A stretch of DNA of 64,000 nt from Anaerolineae bacterium (GCA_023384415.1 JAHDWJ010000027.1:1-64000); one strand, 5' to 3'; shown: positions 49,982 to 59,343, numbered from the stretch's first letter. Made by a program: numbers and translations. Notes: generated by a model not told the origin, from the letters alone.

Positions 49982-52408
49982 CTAATAAATATCGGGATAC
50001 CGGGCCGGGTTAGATTCGTTCATGATCTCATAGACAACCCGGAAAATATCTTCGGTGTTGGGTTTAGAGAAATAATTGCCATCTAAGCCGTAGGCCGGGC
50101 GATGTTCCTGGGCAGTCAGGGTGCGTGGTTCGGCATCCAACCAGCGGAACCCACCTTGCTTCTCTAAAACCTCTTGCATCATGTAAGCAGAAGCTCCGCC
50201 AGGGACATCTTCATCCAGAAAGAGGATACGGTTAGTTTTCTGGAGAGATTGGACAATGGTGTGGTGGAGATCAAAGGGAAGCAGAGATTGTACGTCTATC
50301 AATTCGATGGAAATACCAATTTCAGCTAACTGCGCGGCCGCGTCCAGGGCTACCTGGCAGCTTGCTCCATACGTCACCACCGTCACATCTTCACCAGGGC
50401 GGAGAATCTCCGGTACCCCCAGAGGGACGGTAATCTCACCAATATTTTCTGGCAGCCTTTCCTTGAGGCGGTATCCATTTAACACTTCAACCACCAACCC
50501 CGGCTCATCGCCCAGGAGCAAGGTGTTATAGAAACCAATTGCCTGCACCATATTACGCGGTACCAATATATGTATCCCACGCAGGGCATGAACAACCATT
50601 CCCATTGGCGAACCGGCGTGCCAGATACCCACCAGCCGGTGTCCCCGGGTGCGGATAATAGCCGGTGCTTTTTGCCCGCCAGCAGTACGATACGCCAGGG
50701 TAGCCAGATCATCGGAGAGGATTTGCAGAGCATAAAGAAGATAATCGAGATATTGAATCTCCGCGATAGGGCGAAGACCGCGCATTGCCAGACCAATGGC
50801 CTGCCCGGCAATAGTCGCTTCGCGAATACCTGTATCGGACACCCGGTTCAGCCCATATTTGGCTTGCAAACCAGCAAACCCCTGGTTTACATCCCCCAGG
50901 TATCCCATATCTTCACCAAACGCGATCACTCGAGGATCACGGGCCAGGATAGCGTCAAAACCGGCATTCAGGATGCTGAATCCAGGCACGGAAGGGGAAT
51001 CGTCAGCATAAATGGGGGGGGTGGCTTTGATATTTAGCGGCGATTGAGCTGAACCGGTATAGAGATGATCGCTAAAGCGGTGACGGTTAATTTGTAACTG
51101 CTCCTGGTACCAGGCCGCCAACTGCTCTCTCTGGGGGGAACGCTCTTGGCGGGTGAGCCATAACGCTTTGTGCGCGGCCGCCATGTTATCTTTGCGGGCT
51201 GGGGCATAGGGCGTCTCTTTTAGCTGCTTGACCAATTTTTGTAGCTCTTGCGCCTGAGCCGAGCCATTGCTGAGGGTCTGAATTAGATTACGGGCTTGCT
51301 GGGCTTCGCGGCGGATTGGTTCGGTTGCTGCTTGCCATGCCCGCTGTTGCTGCTCATAAACCCATTCTCGCTCTTCTTCTTCATATTGGGTCAGATCTGT
51401 TTCACTGGTGATCCCTTGATCGATCATCCATTCAGCCATTTTTTTGAGGCAATCCATTTCCACTTCCCAAGCCAACCGCTCCTGGCTTTTGTACCGTTCG
51501 TGACTGCCACTGGTGGAATGCCCCTGGGGTTGGGTCACTTCGGTGATGTGGATGAGGGCAGGAATGTGGTGCTGGCGCGCGGCCGCGGCCGCGTCCTGAT
51601 ATACTTGCGTTAAAGCAGGATAATCCCACCCACGAACGGTATAAATATCAAACCCGTTCGTCACTCCCGGCTCTCGCTGGAACCCCTGTAAAATTTCACC
51701 AATATTGCTCTTTGTCACCTGATATTCATTGGGCACCGAGATACCATAGCCATCATCATAAATGGTAATAATGGCTGGTACTTCCAGAACCCCAATGGCG
51801 TTGACCGATTCCCAGAAAACCCCCTCAGCACAACTGGCATTGCCAATAGTGCCGAAGGCAATCTCGTTTCCGTTGTGAGAGAAATGGTGCATCTGCTTCA
51901 GTTCAGCCAATTCACGGTACAACTTAGAAGCCTGGGCTAAACCCACTAGACGAGGCATTTGTGCCCCAGTAGGGGATAAATCGGCTGAGGAGCTGGCTAT
52001 TTGGCTTAAATTTTTCCAACTGCCATCGGGGTTAAGCAGGCGGGTGGCAAAATGGGCGTTCATTTGGCGGCCGGCTGAGGCAGGATCGGCTGTAGCATCG
52101 GTGTTGGCGTATAGTTGGGCAAAAAATTGCTCAACGGTCATCATCTCCAGGGCAAAGGCCAGCGTTTGATCTCGATAGTAACCAGAGCGGAAATCGCCAT
52201 TCTGGAATACCTTGGCCATGGCTAATTGAGCTACCTCTTTACCATCGCCAAAAATACCGAAATTAGCTTTGCCGCTCAATACCTCCCGCCGCCCTAGCAA
52301 ACTGACCTGGCGGCTGCGATAAGCCAGACGATAATCAGCCAGGATTGCGGCCACGTCCAATTGAAGAGAAAACTCTTCGGCAACTTCTGATTCACTTCTC
52401 ATTATCAT
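49982..52408 (-). CDS. 2-oxoacid dehydrogenase E1, alpha and beta subunits fused
   Basis: 808 aa. Residues 30-400 are the thiamine-diphosphate-binding alpha part. Residues about 470-800 are the beta part (VIAFGEDMGYLGDVNQGFAGL, GLAMRGLRPIAEIQYLDYLL, RILFLDEDVPGGASAYM). The alpha ThDP motif is altered: GNAS at 189-192 replaces the usual GDG, and YDDGYG at 217-222 replaces the usual NN. The DDGYGIS form is known to me from other fused E1 proteins, but the D-to-N change in the first half is notable because that aspartate holds the metal. GAGG lies eight bases before the ATG. It forms a two-gene operon with E2. Confidence 0.92.
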   Translation of the reverse strand: MIMRSESEVAEEFSLQLDVAAILADYRLAYRSRQVSLLGRREVLSGKANFGIFGDGKEVAQLAMAKVFQNGDFRSGYYRDQTLAFALEMMTVEQFFAQLYANTDATADPASAGRQMNAHFATRLLNPDGSWKNLSQIASSSADLSPTGAQMPRLVGLAQASKLYRELAELKQMHHFSHNGNEIAFGTIGNASCAEGVFWESVNAIGVLEVPAIITIYDDGYGISVPNEYQVTKSNIGEILQGFQREPGVTNGFDIYTVRGWDYPALTQVYQDAAAAARQHHIPALIHITEVTQPQGHSTSGSHERYKSQERLAWEVEMDCLKKMAEWMIDQGITSETDLTQYEEEEREWVYEQQQRAWQAATEPIRREAQQARNLIQTLSNGSAQAQELQKLVKQLKETPYAPARKDNMAAAHKALWLTRQERSPQREQLAAWYQEQLQINRHRFSDHLYTGSAQSPLNIKATPPIYADDSPSVPGFSILNAGFDAILARDPRVIAFGEDMGYLGDVNQGFAGLQAKYGLNRVSDTGIREATIAGQAIGLAMRGLRPIAEIQYLDYLLYALQILSDDLATLAYRTAGGQKAPAIIRTRGHRLVGIWHAGSPMGMVVHALRGIHILVPRNMVQAIGFYNTLLLGDEPGLVVEVLNGYRLKERLPENIGEITVPLGVPEILRPGEDVTVVTYGASCQVALDAAAQLAEIGISIELIDVQSLLPFDLHHTIVQSLQKTNRILFLDEDVPGGASAYMMQEVLEKQGGFRWLDAEPRTLTAQEHRPAYGLDGNYFSKPNTEDIFRVVYEIMNESNPARYPDIY

Positions 52409-52572
52409 GCGTTAACCTCAATGGAAAATAGGATGGGTGATACTTTTACCAAATTAGGGTGTGGATTTGCTCAGGGTAAGCCTATTTTAGCCCGTTCTTA
52501 GGCGATGGTCATCTATCTATGGTGGGTTATTAGGCCTACCACGAGGCCAGCTATTCGTTTAGCCATAAGTAC

Positions 52573-52612
52573 AAAAAGACCTCTGGTATTAGATTAAATA
52601 CCAGAGGTCTTT
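52573..52612 (-). terminator. Intrinsic terminator of the pilin gene
   Basis: A perfect 16-bp stem (52575-52590 with 52597-52612) around AGATTA, with a T-run on the minus strand, follows the pilin stop codon. Confidence 0.92.
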
Positions 52613-52638
52613 CTTTGCCCGTTAAGGCTGGCAATGGG

Positions 52639-52812
52639 TTACTGATAATAAGGACATTGGGCTGTTGGCGGGACACAGGTTGTGATGGTGCTAAAAATTT
52701 CCCCAATTTGGGGTCCCAATAGTACCAAAATTGCGACAACAGCTACCGCCACCAAGACCAAAGTCAAACCATATTCCAGTAATCCCTGCCCCGTTTCAGA
52801 TGAATGGATCAT
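52639..52812 (-). CDS. Flp/Fap-type (class IVb) pilin, 57 aa
   Basis: This short ORF begins MIHSSETGQGLLEYGLTL and ends CVPPTAQCPYYQ. It has the exact prepilin signature G|QGLLEY: cleavage after G8, with Glu at +5 and Tyr at +6 of the mature protein. A single hydrophobic helix of about 22 residues follows. GGAGG lies five bases before the ATG at 52812, and a strong terminator follows, so it is a real monocistronic gene. Two cysteines in the tail could form a disulphide. No Tad assembly genes (CpaF, TadB/C, prepilin peptidase) are in the window, so assembly proteins must be encoded elsewhere. Confidence 0.88.
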   Translation of the reverse strand: MIHSSETGQGLLEYGLTLVLVAVAVVAILVLLGPQIGEIFSTITTCVPPTAQCPYYQ

Positions 52813-52925
52813 AATGACCTCCTCAGAAATAATAAATGGGGGCAGTAGATGAATAAGGCAGACGTTAGCAAAAGATGAGAAATCTGTCTATGGGATATTA
52901 GTGCGGTTAGTTGTTTGTGAAATTC

Positions 52926-52953
52926 TTGACATATAGAAGATCACCGATATAAT
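52926..52953 (+). promoter_or_regulatory. Strong sigma-70-type promoter upstream of rpoC
   Basis: TTGACA (52926-52931) and TATAAT (52948-52953) match consensus exactly, with a 16-base spacer. Transcription would begin about 240 bases before the rpoC start. Confidence 0.8.
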
Positions 52954-52993
52954 TCCTTACATCAAAAAACAAAGGCAATCACCTGAACTCTCC

Positions 52994-53028
52994 AAGAGCG
53001 TTTGGCCCAAAAGCAAACGCTCTTTTTG
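52994..53028 (+). terminator. Intrinsic terminator in the rpoC leader (possible attenuator)
   Basis: An 11-bp perfect stem (52994-53004 with 53014-53024) is followed by TTTTT. It lies about 35 bases after the start expected from the consensus promoter and about 175 bases before rpoC. Either it ends a short RNA of about 70 nt or it attenuates rpoC. Confidence 0.85.
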
Positions 53029-53201
53029 CGCGTTTAGGCTATTGTCTCCCCGTAGAATTAGCAAATCAATGAGTGGATAACAAGCCGTTTAATGATGACA
53101 GCAGCCAGTCACCCAATACCCCATTTGATTCCTGACTGCCAATGATTGCTCACTGTTATTCACTAGCCACTATGAACTGACAAGAAGAGGGAGGTTAATA
53201 G

Positions 53202-56200
53202 GTGGAAGCAACAGATTTCCGTACATTACGCATTAGCCTGGCTTCACCGGACCAGATTCGTTCCTGGTCTTATGGCGAAGTCACCAAACCAGAAACCATT
53301 AACTATCGTCGCTTGCGGCCGGAAAAAGATGGTCTCTTTTGTGAAGCAATTTTTGGTCCAACCCGTGACTGGCAATGTTACTGCGGCAAATATAAAAATG
53401 TTCGCTATAAAGGGATTGTCTGTGATAAATGTGGGGTGGAAATTACCCGCTCTTCAGTACGCCGCGAGCGTCTAGGTCATATTGAGTTGGCGGCTCCTGT
53501 GGCCCATGTCTGGTATACCCGACGTGTTCCCAGCTATTTGGGCCTGCTGCTTAATATTTCGCGCCGTAATTTAGACCGTGTTCTTTATTTTGCCCAATAT
53601 GTTGTGACTCATGTGGATGAAGATGCTCGCCAGCGTGCTCTTAAGCGAATGGATGATGAGTTAGCAGAATCCGAAGCACGGTTGTTAGAAGAGACAGAAG
53701 GTACTGTTTCTACGGCTACCAGCGATGTTCGTGATCATCTGGCCGCATTAGAGTTAGAACTAGAAACGCTCAATACCACTTTTGATGAACGTCTTGCTGC
53801 TTTGACAGATGAAATTATGCAGGAGGCCAAGGCGGTTGAGCAGCGTTTAGACAACTGGAAGGGGAGCAAGGCCAAAGAGACTATTTTTCTGGGTGAACGG
53901 GTCATTATTGAAGAAGGGGAAAAGGTTGGCCGTGAGCACCTGGTGATGGTGCAAGATTTTACCAAAGACGATTTGACCCAGGGACAAAAAGACAATGAAG
54001 AAGATCGCCAGACCCGTTTTGCTGAATTGCAGCGGGAGATTAGCGAATTAAAGGGTGAAACGAGCCATATTTCGGCTGAACTGCAAGATAGTATGGGGGT
54101 CAAAATAGCCCGTTTGCGTCAGCAGCATCAAGCCAATAAAGAGCAGGTGGAAAATCTGGCTGAGGGCATGTTCCTGAATGAAAATGATTACCGGGAAATG
54201 AAGAGCAAGTTTGGTAATGTTTTTCGGGCCAGTATGGGTGCTGAAGCATTTTATGAAATTCTGAAAAACATGGATCTGGCCAAACTGTCTAAAGAGTTGT
54301 GGCGGGAAGTTCGGACGACACGCTCAAAACAGGCGGCCAAGCGAGCCACCAAGCGGCTGCAAGTGGTAGAAGCATTGCGCCAGAGTGATAACCGGCCTGA
54401 GTGGATGATTCTTACTGTTTTGCCCGTGATCCCCCCAGAACTGCGGCCAATGGTGCAGTTGGATGGCGGCCGCTTTGCCACCTCTGACTTGAATGATTTG
54501 TACCGCCGGGTTATTAACCGGAATAATCGGCTTAAACGACTGCTGGAGTTGGGTGCGCCGGATGTGATTGTGCGTAATGAAAAGCGTATGTTGCAAGAGG
54601 CGGTAGACAGCCTGATAGATAACAGTCATCGGGGTAAAGCGTTGAGTCGTCGCGGCCGCAGAGAACTTAAATCCCTCTCCGATATGCTTAAAGGGAAAAA
54701 GGGCCGTTTTCGCCGCAACCTCCTCGGTAAGCGGGTAGATTACTCTGGCCGTTCCGTTATTGTGGTTGGGCCGCAGCTTAAAATGGGTGAATGTGGTTTG
54801 CCCAAAACAATGGCTCTGGAATTGTTTCGCCCCTTTGTCATCAGCAAATTGATCAAATATGGTCATGCCAGCAACGTTAAAGGGGCACGCCGAGTTATTG
54901 AGCGGCAGCCCCCAGAAGTGTGGGAAGTTTTAGAAGAAGTGATTGAAGGCCGACCGATTTTGCTGAACCGTGCGCCGACCTTGCATCGGCTGGGTATTCA
55001 AGCGTTTATGCCTAAATTGGTTGAAGGCAAAGCTATTCAACTTCACCCCCTGGTCTGTGCTGCTTTCAATGCCGACTTTGACGGCGACATGATGGCTGTG
55101 CATGTGCCCCTTTCTGACAAGGCTGTAGAAGAGGCGATTTCCTTAATGCTTTCAACCCATAACCTGCTGCGCCCCTCTGATGGCCAGCCGATTGTAGGCC
55201 CGTCGAAAGACATGGTGTTGGGTGTTTATTACCTCACAGCCATGTTTAGCGGCCGCAAAGGGGAAGGCAAACTGTTCGGCAGCCTCGATGAGGTGGAATA
55301 CGCCTATCACATGGGCATCGTTGACATTCATGCCAAAATCAAAGTAATGGCCGACACCTACTACAATGATGATGGCACTCGTTACCCTGACAACCAATCC
55401 CGCCGTCGGCTCATTGAAACATCCCCAGGGCGCGTTATCTTTAACAAAGAACTCCCCCCAGAAATGCACTTCATCAATACCATTCTGGATAAAGGAGAAG
55501 TAAACCGCGTCGTTGATCGTGTCTATCGCCGTTTGGGGATAGCAGCCACGGCTGAAGTCGTAGACCGCATTAAAACCATTGGTTTCAAATATGCTACCCG
55601 GTCTGGCGTTACCATTGCCGTAGCTGATCTCATTATCCCTGAAGAGCGTCAACCAATCTTAACCGATGCTCGTAAACGCGTAGATGAAATTGACCGCCAA
55701 TATCGCCGTGGTCTGCTTACAGAAGAAGAACAATACCAGCGTACCATCGAGCAATGGCTGGGGGCCAAAGATGCCGTTGAAAAAGCCGTTCGCAAAGCTA
55801 TTGACCCGGCTGGCCCCATCGCCATGATGGCTATTTCTGGGGCGACAAAAGGGGGCTTTGGTCCTATTACTGACCTTGCTGGTATGCGTGGTTTGGCCGC
55901 TGACCCCCAGGGGCGCATTATCAAAGTACCCATCCAATCTAACTTCCGGCATGGCCTTACAACCATGGAATATTTCATCTCCACCCATGGGTCACGTAAA
56001 GGGTTGGCTGACACTGCTTTGCGTACCGCTGACGCTGGTTATTTAACCCGCCGTCTGGTAGACGTAGCCCAAGACCTTATTGTTAGCAGTGAAGATTGTG
56101 GTACGGAAAAAGGGGTTTGGGTACGTCGTGTTGACAACTTTGGCCGCCAGACGATGGCTGAACGGCTCTATGGCCGCTACGCCGCTTCCCAGGTTATCAA

Positions 56201-57596
56201 TCCCCAGACCGGGGAGATTATCGTTGAAACGGGGCAGCTCTATTCCGAAGAGTTGGCCGAACAAGTAGATGAAGCTGGTGTTGATGAAGTGATGGTCTTC
56301 TCGGCGATGACTTGTGAGATGGAGCGGGGTATTTGTAGCAAATGTTATGGGATTGACCTGGCTACAGGTGAGCTTGTAGATATGGGTGTTGCCGTAGGTA
56401 TTATGGCCGCTCAATCTATTGGTGAGCCGGGAACTCAGTTGACCCTGCGTACTTTCCATACAGGGGGTATGGCCCGTTCTGGCGGTGGTGACATCACTCA
56501 GGGTTTGCCACGTGTTGAGGAATTATTTGAAGCTCGCCAGCGGCCCAAAGGGGAAGCGGTTATGACAGATATTAGTGGCGCGGTGGAAATCCGTGTGCTT
56601 GATGGAGTACGCCACGTGTTTGTCGCCGATTCTCATTTGCGTGAAGATGTGTATGAAACCCCTGCAGATTGGACAATTAAGCCGTCTGATAATGACCGGG
56701 TAGAAATTGGCGATATTATTCTAGAGCGGGAAAATGAGATTATCACCGCCCAACATGCCGGCCGCGTCGTCCATGATGAGAAAGGATTACGCGTTGTCTG
56801 GGAAAGCCGGGAAGAGCGTGATTATGAAATTCCAGCAGGGACTCGCCTGTTAGTTACTGATGGGCAGCGTGTTGAAGGGGCTGATCAGTTGACTGAAGGA
56901 GCGAAAAACCCGCACCGGATACTGGATATTCAGGGCCGTGATGCTGTGACTCAATACCTGCTCCGAGAAGTGCAAAAGGTGTACCGTCCCCAGGGTCAAA
57001 ATATCAATGATAAGCATTTTGAGGTTATTATCCGCAAAATGCTGAGTAAAGTTTCGGTAACAGCTTCGGGTGATACGGAGATGCTTCCAGGTGATCTAGT
57101 TGAAGCGGAAACCTTCCAGCGGATAAACCGGGAAATTGTGGAAGAGGGTGGGCAGCCGGCTCAAGCGCAGCCCGTCTTATTGGGTATTACCAAAGCGTCG
57201 CTCAGTACCGACAGCTTCCTTTCCGCCAGTTCGTTCCAGCACACGATTAAGGTGTTGGCTGGGGCGGCTATTGCCGGTAAGGAAGATGGTTTAATGGGGT
57301 TGAAGGAAAATGTGATTATTGGTAAGCTGATCCCGGCTGGTACGGGCTTTAGGACGGGTAAAGAAGAGAAGGAAACGGCGGTGGCCCTGCCCGTTACCTC
57401 TTCTTCGATATTGATTGATGATAGCACCGATGAAGATATATTGGCCGCTATTGCCGCGGCCGCGGCTTCTGCTCGGAGTCGCCAGGTGTTAGCCGAACCA
57501 GAGCCAGAACCGGAGAATGATGATCTGTATGAAGATTATAACCGGTATGGAGATCAGTTTGATACGGTTGTAGATGACGACAGCTTAGATGAATAA
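53202..57596 (+). CDS. rpoC: DNA-directed RNA polymerase subunit beta'
   Basis: 1464 aa from a GTG, with GGGAGG about nine bases upstream. The N-terminal zinc site is C59, C61, C74 and C77. The catalytic NADFDGD motif is at 623-629, with its three aspartates holding the active-site magnesium. The second zinc cluster is in SSEDCGTEKGVWV, then CEMERGICSKCYG. Switch and trigger-loop blocks are intact. A heptad-rich insertion (about 140-320) precedes the clamp coiled coil. The last 50 residues are acidic and low complexity (AAAAASARS from an octamer, then EPEPEPEND). No rpoB precedes it: the upstream gene is a pilin on the other strand. A strong terminator follows at 57681. Confidence 0.98.
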   Translation: MEATDFRTLRISLASPDQIRSWSYGEVTKPETINYRRLRPEKDGLFCEAIFGPTRDWQCYCGKYKNVRYKGIVCDKCGVEITRSSVRRERLGHIELAAPVAHVWYTRRVPSYLGLLLNISRRNLDRVLYFAQYVVTHVDEDARQRALKRMDDELAESEARLLEETEGTVSTATSDVRDHLAALELELETLNTTFDERLAALTDEIMQEAKAVEQRLDNWKGSKAKETIFLGERVIIEEGEKVGREHLVMVQDFTKDDLTQGQKDNEEDRQTRFAELQREISELKGETSHISAELQDSMGVKIARLRQQHQANKEQVENLAEGMFLNENDYREMKSKFGNVFRASMGAEAFYEILKNMDLAKLSKELWREVRTTRSKQAAKRATKRLQVVEALRQSDNRPEWMILTVLPVIPPELRPMVQLDGGRFATSDLNDLYRRVINRNNRLKRLLELGAPDVIVRNEKRMLQEAVDSLIDNSHRGKALSRRGRRELKSLSDMLKGKKGRFRRNLLGKRVDYSGRSVIVVGPQLKMGECGLPKTMALELFRPFVISKLIKYGHASNVKGARRVIERQPPEVWEVLEEVIEGRPILLNRAPTLHRLGIQAFMPKLVEGKAIQLHPLVCAAFNADFDGDMMAVHVPLSDKAVEEAISLMLSTHNLLRPSDGQPIVGPSKDMVLGVYYLTAMFSGRKGEGKLFGSLDEVEYAYHMGIVDIHAKIKVMADTYYNDDGTRYPDNQSRRRLIETSPGRVIFNKELPPEMHFINTILDKGEVNRVVDRVYRRLGIAATAEVVDRIKTIGFKYATRSGVTIAVADLIIPEERQPILTDARKRVDEIDRQYRRGLLTEEEQYQRTIEQWLGAKDAVEKAVRKAIDPAGPIAMMAISGATKGGFGPITDLAGMRGLAADPQGRIIKVPIQSNFRHGLTTMEYFISTHGSRKGLADTALRTADAGYLTRRLVDVAQDLIVSSEDCGTEKGVWVRRVDNFGRQTMAERLYGRYAASQVINPQTGEIIVETGQLYSEELAEQVDEAGVDEVMVFSAMTCEMERGICSKCYGIDLATGELVDMGVAVGIMAAQSIGEPGTQLTLRTFHTGGMARSGGGDITQGLPRVEELFEARQRPKGEAVMTDISGAVEIRVLDGVRHVFVADSHLREDVYETPADWTIKPSDNDRVEIGDIILERENEIITAQHAGRVVHDEKGLRVVWESREERDYEIPAGTRLLVTDGQRVEGADQLTEGAKNPHRILDIQGRDAVTQYLLREVQKVYRPQGQNINDKHFEVIIRKMLSKVSVTASGDTEMLPGDLVEAETFQRINREIVEEGGQPAQAQPVLLGITKASLSTDSFLSASSFQHTIKVLAGAAIAGKEDGLMGLKENVIIGKLIPAGTGFRTGKEEKETAVALPVTSSSILIDDSTDEDILAAIAAAAASARSRQVLAEPEPEPENDDLYEDYNRYGDQFDTVVDDDSLDE

Positions 57597-57680
57597 AATG
57601 TGATTGCCTTTTCCCGAGCTGTGTAAGCCGGGTCAGGGGCTCTGGGCAAAATCATTTAACGCTTGTTTCTGGTCAAGAAT

Positions 57681-57717
57681 AAAAAAGGCGGCCTGGTATT
57701 TCCAGGCCGCCTTTTTT
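57681..57717 (+). terminator. Intrinsic terminator of rpoC
   Basis: A perfect 16-bp stem (57681-57696 with 57702-57717) around TATTT, with six A and six T flanks, is active in both directions in principle. Confidence 0.93.
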
Positions 57718-57737
57718 ATGGCAAGGGGAACTCCTAA

Positions 57738-57767
57738 CGCTGTCGAGGGTTGAGCGTATCGAAGCCC
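57738..57767. repeat. GGCTTCGATACGCTC-type short repeat
   Basis: On the minus strand it reads GGGCTTCGATACGCTCAACC, a variant of the CTTCGACTACGCTCAG words that are scattered through many environmental bacterial genomes. Only one copy was seen here. Confidence 0.45.
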
Positions 57768-57814
57768 ATTTGTGCCTTTATGCCACAGCGTCTGGTGATT
57801 TTTGTTACTACCGT

Positions 57815-57939
57815 ACAAGTCAATTTCTTGTCCAGAAAACAAGAAGTGATCTACGATGACACAGATTTTCACAGATATAAAAATCTGTGTTCATCTGTGT
57901 CATCTGTGGATAAATCTTTTCTGGCTTGTCCAGGTTAGG
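57815..57939. repeat. Dispersed intergenic repeat family B, copy 2
   Basis: It matches 38941-39068 along its length. Its right end runs into the protease-like gene: the TAA stop at 57935-57937 lies within the shared word CCAGGTTAGG, so the repeat supplies the stop codon. Confidence 0.85.
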
Positions 57940-59179
57940 CTTGTATCATTATCTCGTTTTCGATTGCTGTTATTGGGGGAATGTGAAGCTGGGAGTGCAT
58001 GGTGTCAAAAAGAAATTTGGCTGATTTATATGGCTGTCGGTTATGAAGTTTTAATCGTACCATTTCACGAAACAAAACCAACAAAGAACTGCCGTTTGCT
58101 TGCAGGTGTTCGTCCAATAGTTGCAAATCAAGCAAAGGTTGCCGTTTACCCGTTTTCTGCTGCCGCGACCTGGCACGGGAAACCCACATTTCAAATGAGC
58201 CACGCGCTTCGGGAATATGCTCTGATACATATTGGCTGTAAAAGTAAATATTCAGCGCGTCGGCTAATAATTTGATGGCATAGGGTGGACATTCAGGGGA
58301 TGGATAAAGCACCGATTTTTTGCGCCCAGTCAACGAGGCGGTGGTATAGTAATGTAACAACTCGTGGGCTAACCCTTCATATAAAAATTGGGCGTAGCTT
58401 GTATAGCCTAGATACTTTTGCAGGTATTCAACGTCAGAGGGCGCATAACATACAATCCCATTCAACGTATTTTCACCTGTGGCAAAAGTTCGGCTGTTAG
58501 CGAGGGTGGCAAAGTTGGGCGGGGCTTGGAGTATAAGAAAATTAATCTCGTTCGCACGCTGATAAGGCAGCAAAGAGTGTTCCAGCCAATTCATATATTT
58601 GTCAAAGAAAGCAAACAGAGCCTGTGCAGGCATGGGTAGGGATTTTCCCCGCTGCGTTAACAGACGGAGTTCTATGTCTTGCAATCGCCCATGATACAGA
58701 TGTGTGATCGGTTCTAAATCAGTCGCAGAATAGCAAAAAAATTCGGGAAGCTTACTGGGATGTATGCCACCAGGTGTCAGGCTTGAAAATTCGCTCCAAC
58801 CATCTGGTAAGCCCGACAACTGAAACGTAACCTCATAAGGCTCTTGTGGAATAGGAAGAATGCCTGAGCCAAAAAAGATTTCGTTGGTATTGAGAAATGG
58901 ATAGGTAAATTCAACCTCAACCGCGGCGCCGAGGCAGAGTTCATGTAAGATTGCAACAGAATATTGTACGCGAAATGAAGAGCCGTTGATATGAACTTGG
59001 GATTCGTCTACTCGACTCTGACCACCTGTTACTTGCCAATCTACAATTGAGACACCATTACCCACAGTTAGGACATGGAGCAAGAAGATGTGATCACCCG
59101 GTTGAGCCTGTGCATCTACTGTTACCATCAGTAGGCGACGCACGTAATTTTCCAAATGAACAGTGATATGGATTTGCAT
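57935..59179 (-). CDS. HExxH metalloprotease-like protein (M61-like)
   Basis: 414 aa. The N-terminal 150 residues form a beta domain (VHLENYVRRLLMVTVDAQA) like that before M61 glycyl-aminopeptidase domains. The zinc-binding motif HELLH is at about 266-270, in FLYEGLAHELLHYYTTASL, and a helical domain follows. The third zinc ligand is not obvious. There is no signal peptide, so it is probably cytoplasmic. The gene is clearly AT-richer than its neighbours and contains no GCGGCCGC octamer, which may mean recent acquisition. Its end overlaps a dispersed repeat, so the C-terminus may be altered compared with relatives. Confidence 0.7.
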   Translation of the reverse strand: MQIHITVHLENYVRRLLMVTVDAQAQPGDHIFLLHVLTVGNGVSIVDWQVTGGQSRVDESQVHINGSSFRVQYSVAILHELCLGAAVEVEFTYPFLNTNEIFFGSGILPIPQEPYEVTFQLSGLPDGWSEFSSLTPGGIHPSKLPEFFCYSATDLEPITHLYHGRLQDIELRLLTQRGKSLPMPAQALFAFFDKYMNWLEHSLLPYQRANEINFLILQAPPNFATLANSRTFATGENTLNGIVCYAPSDVEYLQKYLGYTSYAQFLYEGLAHELLHYYTTASLTGRKKSVLYPSPECPPYAIKLLADALNIYFYSQYVSEHIPEARGSFEMWVSRARSRQQKTGKRQPLLDLQLLDEHLQANGSSLLVLFREMVRLKLHNRQPYKSAKFLFDTMHSQLHIPPITAIENEIMIQA

Positions 59180-59185
59180 GAAATC

Positions 59186-59264
59186 TTGTAACTATTTACC
59201 GCCAAGACGCAAAGAACACAAAGAACTTGAGTAATTTCTTAGCGTTCTTAGTGTCTTAGCGGTT
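59186..59264. repeat. ACCGCCAAGACGCAAAGAACAC-type low-complexity element
   Basis: Positions 59190-59220 read CCGCCAAGACGCAAAGAACACAAAGAAC, and 59235-59263 carry the inverted counterpart TTAGCGTTCTTAGTGTCTTAGCGG. The two halves can pair as a long imperfect hairpin. It lies in the 164-bp gap between miaB and the protease-like gene. Similar words are common in intergenic DNA of environmental bacteria. Confidence 0.65.
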
Positions 59265-59343
59265 CCATATCCAGAGAATCTGAACAGTTACGAAATCTTT
59301 TTGTAAATTGAAAAATAGACGCGCTAAGTTGTTTTTATCTTGT

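Noticed and set aside
52551..52739. 62-codon minus-strand ORF overlapping the pilin
   Set aside because: The pilin frame at 52639-52812 has the ribosome site, the prepilin motif and a correctly placed terminator; this frame runs through the terminator.
54324..54866. 180-codon ORF antisense to rpoC
   Set aside because: Shadow of a highly conserved part of rpoC.
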